From: Paulinella micropora
Taxonomy: Eukaryota; Cercozoa; Imbricatea; Euglyphida; Paulinellidae
Assembly (NCBI GenBank): GCA_019918135.1
Contig: WBZZ01004056.1
Span: 92,501 to 156,500 of the forward strand
Length of the DNA stretch: 64,000 nucleotides
Direction of reading: 5' to 3'
Every line of letters starts with the position of its first letter. Position 1 is the stretch's first letter. Of the stretch, positions 1-10,001 are shown one piece after another. The position numbers were made by a program, and so were the translations under genes. The notes beneath the pieces are model-generated. The model was not told the DNA's origin. It saw only the letters and a program-made list of their open reading frames with translations, and did not search any database.

Positions 1-122
1 ATTCCATAAGGAAAGTCTCCACACCAGTCGGTGGAATAAAGGAAGTGACGGCATAGAACATTACTCTAGGAGCTTTATACCAATCAGCCCATGGAAAGGA
101 CCGATGGCCTATGTACTCCCTA

Positions 123-156
<34 letters not shown>

Positions 157-717
157 GTGCTTCTCTGTCAATGGCTGATGCAAATCTGCACATGCGCCTC
201 CATCGTCTCACCCGTGAGGGGAGTACGAAGAATTGACGATAGGCTCTAATGACACCCCCGCACGGGCAGTTCCAACACTTCCAGACGAATTAATAATAAT
301 AATAATAATACTATATCTGAGGCGTACTGATGCAGCTCATGGCATATCCTCAACGGACATAAGCCTCAAATACCCTTGTTCGAGGTCCTCCACCCCCCCC
401 GTGTCAGTCTCTCGCCTGATGATCGGGGCCACCGATGGAGCTCCTGAGGGCAAGACTGCACTAAGCCGAGGTTATTCCGCAGTCCCAGCAACCTCTTGCA
501 AGACGTCACCGAATGTGCAAGTGCATACACCAAGCGCGGTTGCTAGAGCTGCCTCGAAACTCCACCCATAACAATCTGGTGTCTGCTGGGTCCTGGGCTA
601 TCAACCAGCATATGCGGAGTTTAAGATCTTTTACGCGCGCAACGACCCTCCTCCCCAGCATCTACCACCAAAGGGTTATGAGTTGGCGTCACAGTTTAAC
701 GCCTTGAGGCCATTGGG

Positions 718-766
<49 letters not shown>

Positions 767-950
767 GTGTATCTCCTGCCAATTGCTGAGCCAAAAGGCC
801 ATGTGCATCCAGTCCTCCATTCCATAAGGAAAGTCTCCACACCAATCGGTGGAATAAAGGAAGTGACGGCATAGAACATTACTCTAGGAGCTTTATACCA
901 ATCAGCCCATGGAAAGGACCGATGGCCTATGTACTCCCTAAGTAATAATG

Positions 951-986
<36 letters not shown>

Positions 987-1051
987 GTGCTTCTCTGTCA
1001 ATGGCTGATGCATTTCTGCACATGCGCCTCCATCGTCTCACCCGTGAGGGG
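1..1051. repeat. Host tandem repeat with TAA microsatellites
   Basis: The first 222 bases recur almost unchanged from 819 to 1051 (offset 818-830, the difference lying in microsatellite length), so at least one full unit and part of a second are present. Pure TAA/AAT tracts lie near 125-155, 289-311, 721-766 and 940-984. No credible gene is visible; frames across the tracts only give poly-Ile or poly-Leu. The viral fibre sequence begins immediately after the shared CACCCGTGAGGGG of the second copy. This looks like ordinary eukaryotic repetitive DNA, possibly the 3' part of a retroelement. That identity is not established. Confidence 0.8.
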
Positions 1052-1778
1052 TAGTAAATATTTTGCTTCCTGTTATTGTTTGGTCTCCTGTTAGTTTAAC
1101 GACTGCGGTATCAAGAGCAGAAACATCAATACCATCAACAAGATTAACATTTGTTATGCTTTGGCTTTTCATATCAATACCCGCACTAGCATTTATTATA
1201 CTGCTGAATGTCTTAATTCCTGCTATGGTTTGGTCTCCTGTTAATTTAACCACAGCACTATCAAGAGCCGAAACATCAATACCATCAACATTACCGACAT
1301 TTACTACATTAAAACCTCCCATATTTAAATCTCCAAACATCATAGTGAGGCCATCCAATCTAAGAAAAGGTGAGTTTGTATTGCGCCATTGTCCTGTGCT
1401 ATAAATGAGTAGTTGGTTATTTGTGGGTGTGCCTGTTATGACTACATCCGTTAATTTATCCAATTCAAAGTCGCTTATATAACTTGAAGTCAATGTAGCA
1501 AATGAAGTATTGCCGAGCCCATCCGTTTTTAATATTTGATTAGCCGTGCCGTCCGCTAATGGCAAATCGTATTCGTTATTAATTGACACATAACCGCTGT
1601 CAGATATCAACAAAGAAGAGTTATTATTTTTTGACGATATGGTTATGTCGTCTGTCCTTGCTTGGACTGAGTTTGCTTCAATATGGTCGCCGTATAATAC
1701 ACCATCAGCTTCTAAATCCTCGTCTATTATCACAGAGCCGTAATAGTGATATGCCCACGGATTTCCTAAATGGTTCAT
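1038..1778 (-). pseudogene. Fibre / receptor-binding protein, N-terminal fragment (unit 1)
   Basis: N-terminal part of a long virion fibre. It begins MNHLGNPWAYHY and carries the repeated cassette G(V/I)DVSALDxxVVKLTGDQTI, seen twice here, typical of repetitive beta-structured tail or fibre shafts. It matches the start of the gene at 14961 and shares the repeat with the fibre at 29590-33427. The C-terminus is lost: the frame runs from ...TITGSKIFTT straight into host repeat DNA and stops within a few codons. It is divergently oriented from the MNIFGRS gene across a 67-bp AT-rich spacer. The fragment lacks the C-terminal chaperone and should not give a functional trimer. Confidence 0.8.
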
Positions 1779-1845
1779 ATTTAAATTCTATTATTTTATA
1801 ATAAATCTTATAATATAAGATAGATATATATTTAGTCTCAAAAAA
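1779..1845. promoter_or_regulatory. Divergent AT-rich promoter region (unit 1)
   Basis: A 67-bp spacer between two divergent start codons, with TTATAATATAAGATAGATAT and a TCTATTAT-type element. The same arrangement occurs between the unit 2 copies (14895-14960). Its role is inferred from position and AT content. Confidence 0.45.
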
Positions 1846-2475
1846 ATGAATATATTTGGCCGTTCGCAAGAGCAACAATCCATTGACACAAAAACAATCG
1901 CGGTCGTGGCTACTCCGACATTAACAAGAAACATTCAAAATGCGTATGTTGGTCCTGACCTTAGGTCATGGATGACGAGTTCAACATTTACAACACTCTG
2001 CACGGGCGGATATGGTAGCAAAACAATATCAAGTTTAGGATATGGTTATTTCATTAATGTATCATTTCGTGGTTCATTGAATTTACCCGCTCCGACTGGC
2101 ATTGCCACTTTTCAATTTTGGTTTCATATCACAGATGGCACGAATACATATGATTACTATACCGAAGTGCTAAATTATACAACCGCCATTGATTATAAGT
2201 CTTTTGATTGTGTGTGGCTAATCCAAAGATATGGAGTTCAAATGAATTTGATATGGCAGATGACCTGTCCAAACCCCTCGGACACTACCAACAACCGCAC
2301 TATACGAATTGTAGATAATACAAAAAATGATGCTCTGGTAACGTATGCGACTGGCGCACCATTAACCATAGAAGTGTATTATAAATCAGCATCTGCGGAG
2401 CCTGTATCTTTCAAGCCTTCGTATTTCAATATTGATGTAATGAGAGACATAGCACTAACTGCCTCTTACACATGA
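1846..2475 (+). CDS. Putative beta-rich virion protein, MNIFGRS family (unit 1)
   Basis: A 209-aa protein that I do not recognise. It opens MNIFGRSQEQQ, recalling the MNLFGQS start of the surface protein at 47138-48369, then has alternating hydrophobic and polar strands and few helices, ending MRDIALTASYT. There is no signal peptide or membrane segment. A near-identical copy lies at 14265-14894. In both units its last codons overlap the 3' end of the convergent SAP-like gene by 10 bases. The position between fibre and replication genes and the beta-rich composition suggest an accessory virion or spike protein; this is inference. Confidence 0.7.
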   Translation: MNIFGRSQEQQSIDTKTIAVVATPTLTRNIQNAYVGPDLRSWMTSSTFTTLCTGGYGSKTISSLGYGYFINVSFRGSLNLPAPTGIATFQFWFHITDGTNTYDYYTEVLNYTTAIDYKSFDCVWLIQRYGVQMNLIWQMTCPNPSDTTNNRTIRIVDNTKNDALVTYATGAPLTIEVYYKSASAEPVSFKPSYFNIDVMRDIALTASYT

Positions 2476-3109
2476 AACCTGTCATACATATCTTTTAGTG
2501 TCGTGAGTTTGCCCTCGTGTTGAGATAAGACATCGCGGAAAAATGTCTTATAATCTAACTTACCATATTTAAGAGTGGGGCGTTGCTCTGGTGGTATGTG
2601 TCCGTATCTACTCTCGTGCCATTTCTTCATATCCTCCTGCATTATGGTGCGGTCATCCACTTTCATATATAAGAAATTAAACGGGTCTTTGGATACTTTC
2701 AAATGTGCCGTTATTATTTCATAGCAACTATACCCGCCCTCGGGCGGATTCCGCTTTGCTTTAATCGGTGTTTTCTTCTCTTCTTTTGCTTCCGTTTCTT
2801 TTTTTGCCAATTCTTCTCCTACGTTGGTCTTGATTTCAGTAATGCCTGTTTCTACTAAATCACTTTCTTTAAAAGGCGTAAATCTGGTTCGTCAAAAACA
2901 ACATTCTTCAATGTATCAACGGGGGGCAATGAAACTTCAACGTTATCACCCCGCGGGGGTTGTTCGGGTCGGTATTTTTCGTAAAATGCGACGATATCAG
3001 TTTTAAGCGATTTGCTTGTTGGTGGTTTAATATCACTACTTAAATGAGTCCATTTTTCTATTTGGCTCAGATACTCTCCTTTGGTTGATGGCATGCTATA
3101 TATAAGCAT
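2466..3109 (-). pseudogene. SAP-like small protein, frameshifted (unit 1)
   Basis: Two frames (2855-3109 and 2466-2810) correspond to the first and second halves of the intact 214-aa protein at 13630-14274. The N-terminal half has a short helical segment of SAP-like pattern (SKSLKTDIVAFYEKYR); the C-terminal half keeps KxDPFNFLYMKV and ends LKDMYDRFHV. At least one frame change lies near 2810-2860. It sits just downstream of the polymerase-helicase on the same strand, so a DNA-binding accessory role is plausible but unproven. Confidence 0.65.
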
Positions 3110-3160
3110 AACAAAAAAACCAGTTTTTTAATATTGTTTTCAATATTGAAGACAATAATA

Positions 3161-5319
3161 TTACATCCAAAAGACATCATCATCCTCTTCATTAACTCCC
3201 GATCCAAAATTGAAGTCGTATTCGTCGTCCTTTATATACTCGCGTATCTTGTCTCGAATTGTGCTGACATTTATTGCAAATCTGTATTTTTTGTTGTTTT
3301 TTCCTCCGCTTTGTTTGGGTTTATCTATGCCTACATGCTTCAGTTGAGTGAAGAAGGCTCCTTTATGATAAGATATTCCCTGTTCTGAGCACCACTCTCT
3401 GTATCTTTCGCATAGGTGCACCGATTCCACTTTCATATCTTTGCTTTCAACTTTGTCAAATTTTGCTTCAATGGTGTCAATCATAAACTTAATAGCCTTG
3501 GGGAGGTTGGCCATTTTCTGCTCCGTCTTGTATTTTGTTTTAAATGCGGTCATAACACTTATTTCTTCGTATTGTCTAGTGGCGAAGTATTCAAAGGCAC
3601 ATCTGATAAAGTCATCGTCGTTTATTTCATCTAGAATTTTGGCGAAATATACTTTATCGTCCGCGTGCTTCCCGCTTATTTTGTGGAGTGAATACCGCCT
3701 GTCGCTTCCTTCTATGTATAACGTGTTTTCGTTATTCGTGTAAAACCAGTATCTGGCGAAATGTTTTACTTTGTATTGCTTGCTTCCCTTGGGCTCTATT
3801 ATTTCGTCTTTTTGGTCAATTTGACTTTTTAACCGGTCGCTCATCGTAAAAGCCCCGCCTTTCTCGGGCAGTTCTTCAAACACTTTCAATATCTTGTTCG
3901 CATATGCGACATTGAATTTTTCCATGTATCTGCTAAAGTCTTTGATGACCACATGATTTTGCGTCCCCAACAACCTCTCCATAAATTTGCTCATTATGCC
4001 TTTCCCAGTTCCTTGGACTGAGTAAAACAAATGACAAATACCTCTATTTACATTTGGTTTCTGTATCATGTCCGCAACACTATCCAAAAAGTTGTCTAAC
4101 TCGCCCTGACCTTCGGTGAAAAAGTCAGTTTTTAGATGTTTATATAAGGCACTCTCTTCAAAATTGTATTTTGTTTTTACACTTTCAAATGGAATATTAT
4201 CCATAGGAAACCCCATAAACAGATTGAGTTTGTTAGAATATACTGGGGGTATCCCCACTCGCTTCAAATACGGGTAAAACATGAAGTCGTCATATCGTTT
4301 AATTTTTCGCTTTTGCATCATGTCTTTTGCATATCCAGTTGAAAACTGATTGCCATTTCCAAAATGTTGATACAGCCATTGTTTCGCTCTCGGGTCGTGT
4401 TTGTCTCCTTTCAATTCTTCAATGTATTCTGGATTCCGCACAAAACATTCAAAATTTAATGCGGACATCATTGCGCCTACTTCTGCTTGTACATAATATT
4501 CGGATCGGTCTCCTGTCTCTTCGTCAATGTCTAGATTTAAAGTCATCACGACTTGACCGCCTCCTCTTGATACTATGTTTATACAACTGCGCCATTCCTC
4601 CAGTCTTTCAAGGCTCGCCTCATTCTCTCTATAGTGTTGAATATATACGTTATCCATATCTCCAAAGTATTTAAGGCTGGGAGTTTGATAAGGCTCAATA
4701 ATCGCATTTTCTTGAAAGGTTAGGCCTTCATTCATTTCCTTTAATTTAAGAGCAATGTCTATCCCTAATTTCTCCTTAATGACCTTTGAACAACTTTCCA
4801 GATCGTAGTCCTTCTTTTCTAGCATCAGGCCGTCAAAGCATAAAACACACATAATAGGATTTCCAAAATAGTCTAGCATAACTTGTAGAATTTTGATTTC
4901 AAAGTCGCATAACAATGTATTCATATAACTGGCCTCGTGGTTGAAGTCGCTTCAAAGTTCAATATCGCACATAAATGTAGTAGTATGACTGGATGCGCAT
5001 TTACCATATCAATATCTACATAGTAATCGCGGGCCATAGTGTGCCTTATCTCGCGCGGTATGTTTTGGAGAGATAATGAGCCTACAGCATTAAATCTACC
5101 TTTGCCCCCGTTTTGCCGATACACTACAGAGACTTTATTGTTGAATACTTTTTGAATATACTTTTTTAGCAGTGTTATAAGGCTTCCGTCTTTGAAACAT
5201 TTCTCTCGCAGTTGGCCTTTTAAGTCGTCAAAATTGTTAATAATATAGGATAGTTTGTTCGCATCAAACAACTCCTCTTTGTTAATAAACTGAGTGCGGG
5301 TTGCCTCGTCAACATCCAT
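3161..5319 (-). pseudogene. Polymerase-SF3 helicase, internally deleted (unit 1)
   Basis: Same gene as the intact 808-aa copy at 11148-13574. The N-terminal piece (4921-5319) keeps the VDIDMVNAHP motif; the C-terminal piece (3161-4924) keeps FDGLML and the complete SF3 helicase region (GTGKG Walker A, FEELPEKGG Walker B, YTNNEN sensor). Aligned to unit 2, 268 bases corresponding to 11521-11788 are missing, with only a GA microhomology at the join, and the reading frame shifts. The deletion removes the segment around LSVLNGGEKDYN, needed for a complete polymerase palm. The helicase half could still be translated from the internal Met; full function is unlikely. Confidence 0.85.
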
Positions 5320-5475
5320 CTATAATAAGGTTATAAATTTTGTTTGTGGTTAATCTGGTTATTATAGATAGTATATATAAGACACTATATATTATCCTTA
5401 GATGGAAATTATATATGAGACCGCTACACTGGAGAGGATTTTAGGCTAAAAAAAAATAGTTGTGCCTGTCTGCCG
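5320..5475. promoter_or_regulatory. AT-rich spacer upstream of unit 1 polymerase
   Basis: Contains a TATATAAG-type element and runs of A. It separates the polymerase start from the 3' end of the 390-aa gene. No gene is seen. Confidence 0.3.
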
Positions 5476-6648
5476 TTAGATTTCAATTGGGGTTGTTTTT
5501 AAATTTATAAATGTTTTGTAAGTATCTAGATTGCCGTATAGTTTATTTACAACAGAAGCGACTATTATATATGTTGTGTCCCGTCGTGGTTCAAAAGTAA
5601 TATATTTGGGTTCATACATTACTAATACGTATCTCTTGTAGGATTTGTCCCACCACATTGGATTGAATTTCTCGCATTTGCATTCTTCGCTCAACTCTTT
5701 GGCGGGTGTGGTGCTTTTTGCTTCGTCTATATAAAATTTAAGTCTGTTGAAACGATCTCTGCCAACATAGCGGGCTATCATTACTTTAGATCGCGCATCT
5801 TTTCGCTCTTTTACGCATTTTTTGTATAGGTTTTCAATTCTTTTCTTCTTGTGATAGTCGCGCACCATTTCAGATACCTTCTTCGCCCTCGCCTGCCTTT
5901 CTTGTATCTCTCTCATTTTGATAAGTTGCTCCTCCTTGCGTACTTCGTCCATGTGATCGCCATATCTTACGAATGACTGCCACACGTCCAACATTTCCAC
6001 GATCTGCGCCATTTTATACTCCGTAATCTCTGCTTTCATTTCGTCAAGAACATCATCCACTTCGTTTATTGTTTTTACGTGTTGTGCATTAGACTTTGTT
6101 CCCGCTCTGCTTTCTTTGCCGTTCATTATAATCAAGTCTCCTTGCGGTTTTTCATCTTTAACCTTTTCGGGGTTGCCATACACTATTAATCTATAAAGTT
6201 GCTCTCGTGTTTGATATAGTGCATTTAACCGCATTTTACAAACCCCTTGTTTCTCTAGTTTTTTGATTTCAGTTTCCAACCATAGCAACTTTGTCTTGTA
6301 AAAGCACATATAATGCTTATCTTCTAATGAGTGGACGCCTGCCTTTATCTTCTTTTCGCATATTGCGCATTGCCTCTCTGTCATGTAATCTATTTCTAAA
6401 AGGCCGATGTTTTTCCTAGGTCTATAGAAATGGTTATACGAACACGAAACACCAACAAATACAACATAATCGCCACACGCATACGGGTACGCCTTAGTTA
6501 TCCGCTTATTACATAAGCATCGCTCTGGATCGTCTAAATACTCTAGGTTTTCACTTGCTTCAACATCAGTGGGCATCCACTGCTTTTTGTCAGGTTGTAT
6601 GCCCGCGAGTATTTCGTTTATCCGTTCTTCTCCTTGAGTCTTTGCCAT
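5476..6648 (-). CDS. Cys-rich basic protein of unknown function (unit 1 only)
   Basis: A 390-aa protein starting MAKTQGEERINEIL; an in-frame upstream Met would place the start inside the TATATA promoter region, so the shorter start is preferred. The N-terminal third has Cys pairs (CLCNK, later CAICEKK and further single Cys and His) suggesting a zinc-binding fold. The middle is a long charged helix rich in Lys, Glu and Arg. The C-terminus has CKCEKFNPMWW and a beta-like tail. I do not recognise the family. It is absent from unit 2, where the equivalent interval holds a nuclease, so it is an accessory gene that differs between strains. Confidence 0.7.
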   Translation of the reverse strand: MAKTQGEERINEILAGIQPDKKQWMPTDVEASENLEYLDDPERCLCNKRITKAYPYACGDYVVFVGVSCSYNHFYRPRKNIGLLEIDYMTERQCAICEKKIKAGVHSLEDKHYMCFYKTKLLWLETEIKKLEKQGVCKMRLNALYQTREQLYRLIVYGNPEKVKDEKPQGDLIIMNGKESRAGTKSNAQHVKTINEVDDVLDEMKAEITEYKMAQIVEMLDVWQSFVRYGDHMDEVRKEEQLIKMREIQERQARAKKVSEMVRDYHKKKRIENLYKKCVKERKDARSKVMIARYVGRDRFNRLKFYIDEAKSTTPAKELSEECKCEKFNPMWWDKSYKRYVLVMYEPKYITFEPRRDTTYIIVASVVNKLYGNLDTYKTFINLKTTPIEI

Positions 6649-6693
6649 TGTCTTATGTGGTGTATTATATATATTATACATAAGGTTATTTCT

Positions 6694-6885
6694 TTAGAAT
6701 GAAATTCCTTGTGCTCGCTTTCTCTTATCTTTCCTTTTAGCACTAATCGTCTCTTTGTTCGCTTCGTAATACTTCTTGCTCGCCTTTCTAGCCATCTCGG
6801 GCTTCCTTTTCGCATATTCCAGTCTTGATTTTCTACGAGCCTCCAGTCGCTCCTCATCTGTCAAATACTTAAGTGGCGGTGCCAT
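6694..6885 (-). CDS. Short basic KYLTDEERLEAR-domain protein (unit 1)
   Basis: A 63-aa, strongly basic peptide with KYLTDEERLEARRKS followed by YAKRKPEMARKASKKYYEANK. The same module forms the N-terminus of the GIY-YIG nuclease at 10002, so this is either a free-standing DNA-binding module or the remnant of a nuclease gene that lost its catalytic part. A related Lys/Tyr/Glu repeat occurs in the 108-aa protein next to the other terminus. TATATA sequence lies directly upstream. Confidence 0.6.
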   Translation of the reverse strand: MAPPLKYLTDEERLEARRKSRLEYAKRKPEMARKASKKYYEANKETISAKRKDKRKRAQGISF

Positions 6886-7936
6886 CTTATATTACAATAT
6901 ATCTTATATATATTATACATAATAATATTACTTTTAAATAGAAAATCCACCAGTCTCCAATTCCACTTTGCCGACACTTCCCGTATGGTTTGCCCCGCGG
7001 TTTAGTCTGGTGGCACAAATCGCCTTCAACGGCTTCTTTTTTCCCCCGTCCTTAAAGTACTTTTTTTTATTTTTAAGTCCCCTATAATTTTAAGGACACC
7101 CTAGAAGCGGTATTTTATCGTAATTCTAACTCCGCCCATATTACCACACGCCCCATCCTTACTTCCTTATTATTTTATTAACATTATTATTATAAAAAAG
7201 GGTATGTAAAAGAGGATTTAACCCCATTTGACTGAGTTTAACTATGTCTTTGTGGAAGTCCCCTGTTTTATTCCCCTGTTTTCAGAGAAGTTGGCCGACC
7301 CCCCCCCTTTATTGTCCATAATACCATTTGGCCGAGGGGGGTAATGTTACATTTGAGAACAGGGGATTACCACCCCCGATAGTTTAAATGAAGACATTTT
7401 AACGAAATAAGCCCCCCACACCTATTGCTTAAGTCCTTGTGAGTTGGCGGATCCTTATTTCCATAAGCACCCTTGATTTACAAAAACAGCAAAATACGCT
7501 CTCCTATTCATCGCGGGTAATAAACCGATTGAAAACTTGGCCTCCAAAACATGGAAAAAATTGATTTTTTTTGACATTTTGCAAACTTTTTCACATTTTT
7601 GAGAAAAAAATGAAACAATAAAATGAGTATCTTTAAAAAAAATGGAAAAAAATAAGGACTTATTGAAAAAAATAAGGACACCTAGCAAGCCTTATTTCAC
7701 TATAAGTCGTCTTACTCTTCACCTTTCTACCCGTCCTTATTTTTTAAGAACGAGGAGGAAAAAAAAAGGAAATCCCCGCGAATACTACCTGTGACTCGCC
7801 CCCACATTGTCAATGAGGTACGTATCTCAAGTCAAAAATAACACAATGAGGTACGTATCTTGCCATCAAAACCCCAGTTTCTTGGGTTTCTTGGGTTTTC
7901 GTGGATCCACAGAATTTCACTTTTTTGTGTGTATTT
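6886..7936. other. Unit 1 subterminal noncoding region
   Basis: No credible gene. The stretch 7021-7740 is repeated in inverse orientation at 9060-9900 with scattered differences, including GGACACCCTAGAAGCGG and a poly-C/GGCCGA segment. Several short frames here are AT or homopolymer artefacts. The part nearest the hairpin (about 7750-7930) is not shared with unit 2 and instead holds the paired TACGTA repeats found near the opposite virus end. Confidence 0.6.
7815..7860. repeat. Paired GAGGTACGTATCT repeats
   Basis: Two copies of CAATGAGGTACGTATCT, 33 bases apart, each centred on the palindromic core TACGTA. The same pair with the same spacing lies at 51170-51217 and 54430-54476, in opposite orientation relative to the nearest hairpin. 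Possible protein-binding site; function unknown. Confidence 0.6.
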
Positions 7937-7996
7937 ACCCCCCAACCCCCCCGCCACTCACTTCGTGAGTGTCCGCCCCCCTTCCCCCCTTTGATC
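7937..7996. other. C-rich tract interrupted by a stem-loop, next to hairpin
   Basis: Runs CCCCCCAACCCCCC, then the stem-loop CACTCACTTCGTGAGTG, then CCGCCCCCCTTCCCCCC, immediately outside the hairpin. The complementary strand has four long G runs with a hairpin in the central loop, suited to G-quadruplex formation. The same design is found at 52190-52246 and 53398-53455, with a different stem sequence. Confidence 0.6.
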
Positions 7997-8394
7997 ATTT
8001 GTATATATAAAGGTTGTCTATCCGCAGTTATTGAAACAAGCATTAAAAATGTAGAAAACCAACATTAGACATATAGAAAACATACAAAGAAAACATGAAA
8101 ACTGACGAAGGTTTTCCAAAAATCAACAAACTAAACACTTTAGAAAGAGATTACGACGAAAAGACACATAAACCATATACACGAAGTTTATATATATTTT
8201 TATGAAATAAAAATATGGTTTATGTGTCTTTTCGTCGTAATCTCTTTCTAAAGTGTTTAGTTTGTTGATTTTTGGAAAACCTTCGTCAGTTTTCATGTTT
8301 TCTTTGTATGTTTTCTATATGTCTAATGTTGGTTTTCTACATTTTTAATGCTTGTTTCAATAACTGCGGATAGACAACCTTTATATATACAAAT
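7997..8394. repeat. Terminal hairpin H1 (182-bp arms)
   Basis: Arms 7997-8178 and 8213-8394 are complementary over 182 bp with no mismatch in the parts checked; the 34-nt spacer is AT-rich. The spacer can form a second small stem (ATATTTTTATGAAATAAAAATAT) and a weaker one (TATA...TATA), giving a branched cap. The arms are related in sequence to hairpin H4 at the other virus end, sharing GTCTATCCGC and ACGAAGGTTTTCCAAAAATC. Short frames inside the arms are probably not genes. Confidence 0.9.
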
Positions 8395-8410
8395 ATATAT
8401 ATATATATAT
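8395..8410. repeat. AT dinucleotide tract between hairpins
   Basis: Pure AT repeat separating H1 from H2. It is the approximate centre of the head-to-head junction. A similar, longer tract separates H3 and H4. Confidence 0.8.
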
Positions 8411-8822
8411 GATCATTTATGTTGGATAGACAGGTCTATGTTGTATATTATAAAACAAGCATTACAAACATAAAAACACAACATAGGACACAACAAAAAC
8501 AGACATTCAAACATATCAAAAACATACCTTTGTTTTACAAAAAACGACAAACTGAGCACACTAAGAGAGATTTAGACAAAATAACGACAAAAACACCATT
8601 TTATTCCATAAAATTGTATATATTACTTTGTATATATGGTTTTTGTCGTTATTTTGTCTAAATCTCTCTTAGTGTGCTCAGTTTGTCGTTTTTCGTAAAA
8701 CAAAGGTATGTTTTTGATATGTTTGAATGTCTGTTTTTGTTGTGTCCTATGTTGTGTTTTTATGTTTGTAATGCTTGTTTTATAATATACAACATAGACC
8801 TGTCTATCCAACATAAATGATC
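8411..8822. repeat. Terminal hairpin H2 (184-bp arms)
   Basis: Arms 8411-8594 and 8639-8822 are complementary with one mismatch noticed, and both outer ends read GATCATTTATG. The 44-nt spacer contains ATTTTATTCCATAAAAT and a TATATA...TATATA pair, again allowing two small stems at the tip. The arms are closely related to H3 (52548-52953), sharing GGATAGACA, ATAAAACAAGC and CAACATAGGACAC. A 60-codon frame (MLDRQVYVVYY...) can be read in from each end, but this follows from the symmetry. Confidence 0.9.
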
Positions 8823-9990
8823 ACACCCCGTTTGGGGAGGAAAGGGGGGTAAAACTCACAAAGTGAGTGGCGGGGGGGGGGGGTAGGGGTAGATACACAT
8901 GAAAACATACAAAAAATATTTTTTGCGACACTGCGACACTGCGACACTGCGACACCGCCGTGTTGCGGTGTCGCATGGTGATATTCACTGAAATAGAATT
9001 TTTTACCAAAATTGGTGGCATCGGCTCAGCCATAACGATATTGTTTTTTTTTGCTTCCAGTGTGTCCTTAAAAAAACAAGGACGGGTTAGAAGCGGTATT
9101 ATGGCAAAATAGGCCTTCGTATCAATGGCGGGTGGTTATCTTAATGTAATATGTTATTAAAACAAGGACGTGTAGAAAGGTGAAGAGTAAGACGACTTAT
9201 AGTGAAATAAGGCTTGCTAGGTGTCCTTATTTTTTTCATTAAGTCCTTGTTTTTGTTCATTTTTTTTGAGATGGTTCATTTTATTGATTTATTTTTTTCT
9301 CAAAAACGTGAAAAAGTTTTGAAAATGTCAAAAAAATCAATTTTTCCCATGTTTTGGAGGCTAAGTTTTCAATCGGTTTATTACCCGCGATGAATAGGAG
9401 GGCGTATTTTGCTGTTTTTGTAAATCAAGGGTACTTATGGAAATAAGGATCCGCCAACTCATAAGGACTTAAACAATAGGTGTAGGGGTCTTATTTCGTT
9501 AAAACGTCTTCATTTAAACTATCGGGGGATGAAATCCCCTGTTTTCAGTTTCAACATTACCCCCCTCGGCCAAATGGTATTATGGACAATAAAGGGGGGG
9601 GGGGTCGGCCAACTTTCCCAAAAACAGGGGACTAAAACAGGGGACGTCCCCAAGGACATAGTTAAACTCAGTCAAATGAGGTTAAATCCTCTTTTATATA
9701 CCCTATTTTTATAATAATAATGTTAATAAAAATAATAAGGAAGTAAGGATGGGGCGTGTGGTAATATGGGCAGAGTTAGAATTACGATAAAATACCGCTT
9801 CTAGGGTGTCCTTAAAATTATAGGGGACTTAAAAAAAAAAAGGACTTTAAGGACGGGGCAAAAAGAAGCAGTTGAAGGCGATTAACGCCACCAGACTAAA
9901 CCGCGGGGCAAACAATGAAGGAAGCGTTGGGAGAGCGGGAATTGAAGACTGGTGGATTTTCTATTTAAACATAGTATATATACTATATAT
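8823..9990. other. Unit 2 subterminal noncoding region
   Basis: Begins with a degenerate version of the G/C-rich tract (ACTCACAAAGTGAGTGG beside a long G run), then iterons, then the inverted counterpart of 7021-7740. No convincing gene. It ends in the AT-rich TATATACTATATATAAG promoter region of the nuclease gene. Confidence 0.6.
8925..8974. repeat. GCGACACT iterons ending in a palindrome
   Basis: Three tandem GCGACACT units followed by GCGACACCGC, a 6-nt loop and the inverted GCGGTGTCGC. A similar array with the unit GCGACGAT lies at 36080-36113 beside another virus-derived gene. Short direct repeats ending in an inverted copy resemble initiator-binding sites; the function is inferred. Confidence 0.65.
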
Positions 9991-10001
9991 AAGATATTAA
10001 C

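Noticed and set aside
676-1041. Reverse frame with long Leu and Ile runs
   Set aside because: Produced by TAA microsatellites in host repeat DNA; no conserved domain.
8419-8814. 60-80 codon frames in hairpins as genes
   Set aside because: They are symmetrical readings of palindromic arms; no start signals or independent support. Kept only as a low-interest question.
7997-8822. Hairpins as foldback transposons or MITEs
   Set aside because: They lie only at the symmetric centres, in matching pairs and beside the same G/C tract; no target-site duplication is seen. Not fully excluded.
8925-8974. CRISPR array
   Set aside because: Units are 8 bp without spacers, and the context is eukaryotic virus.
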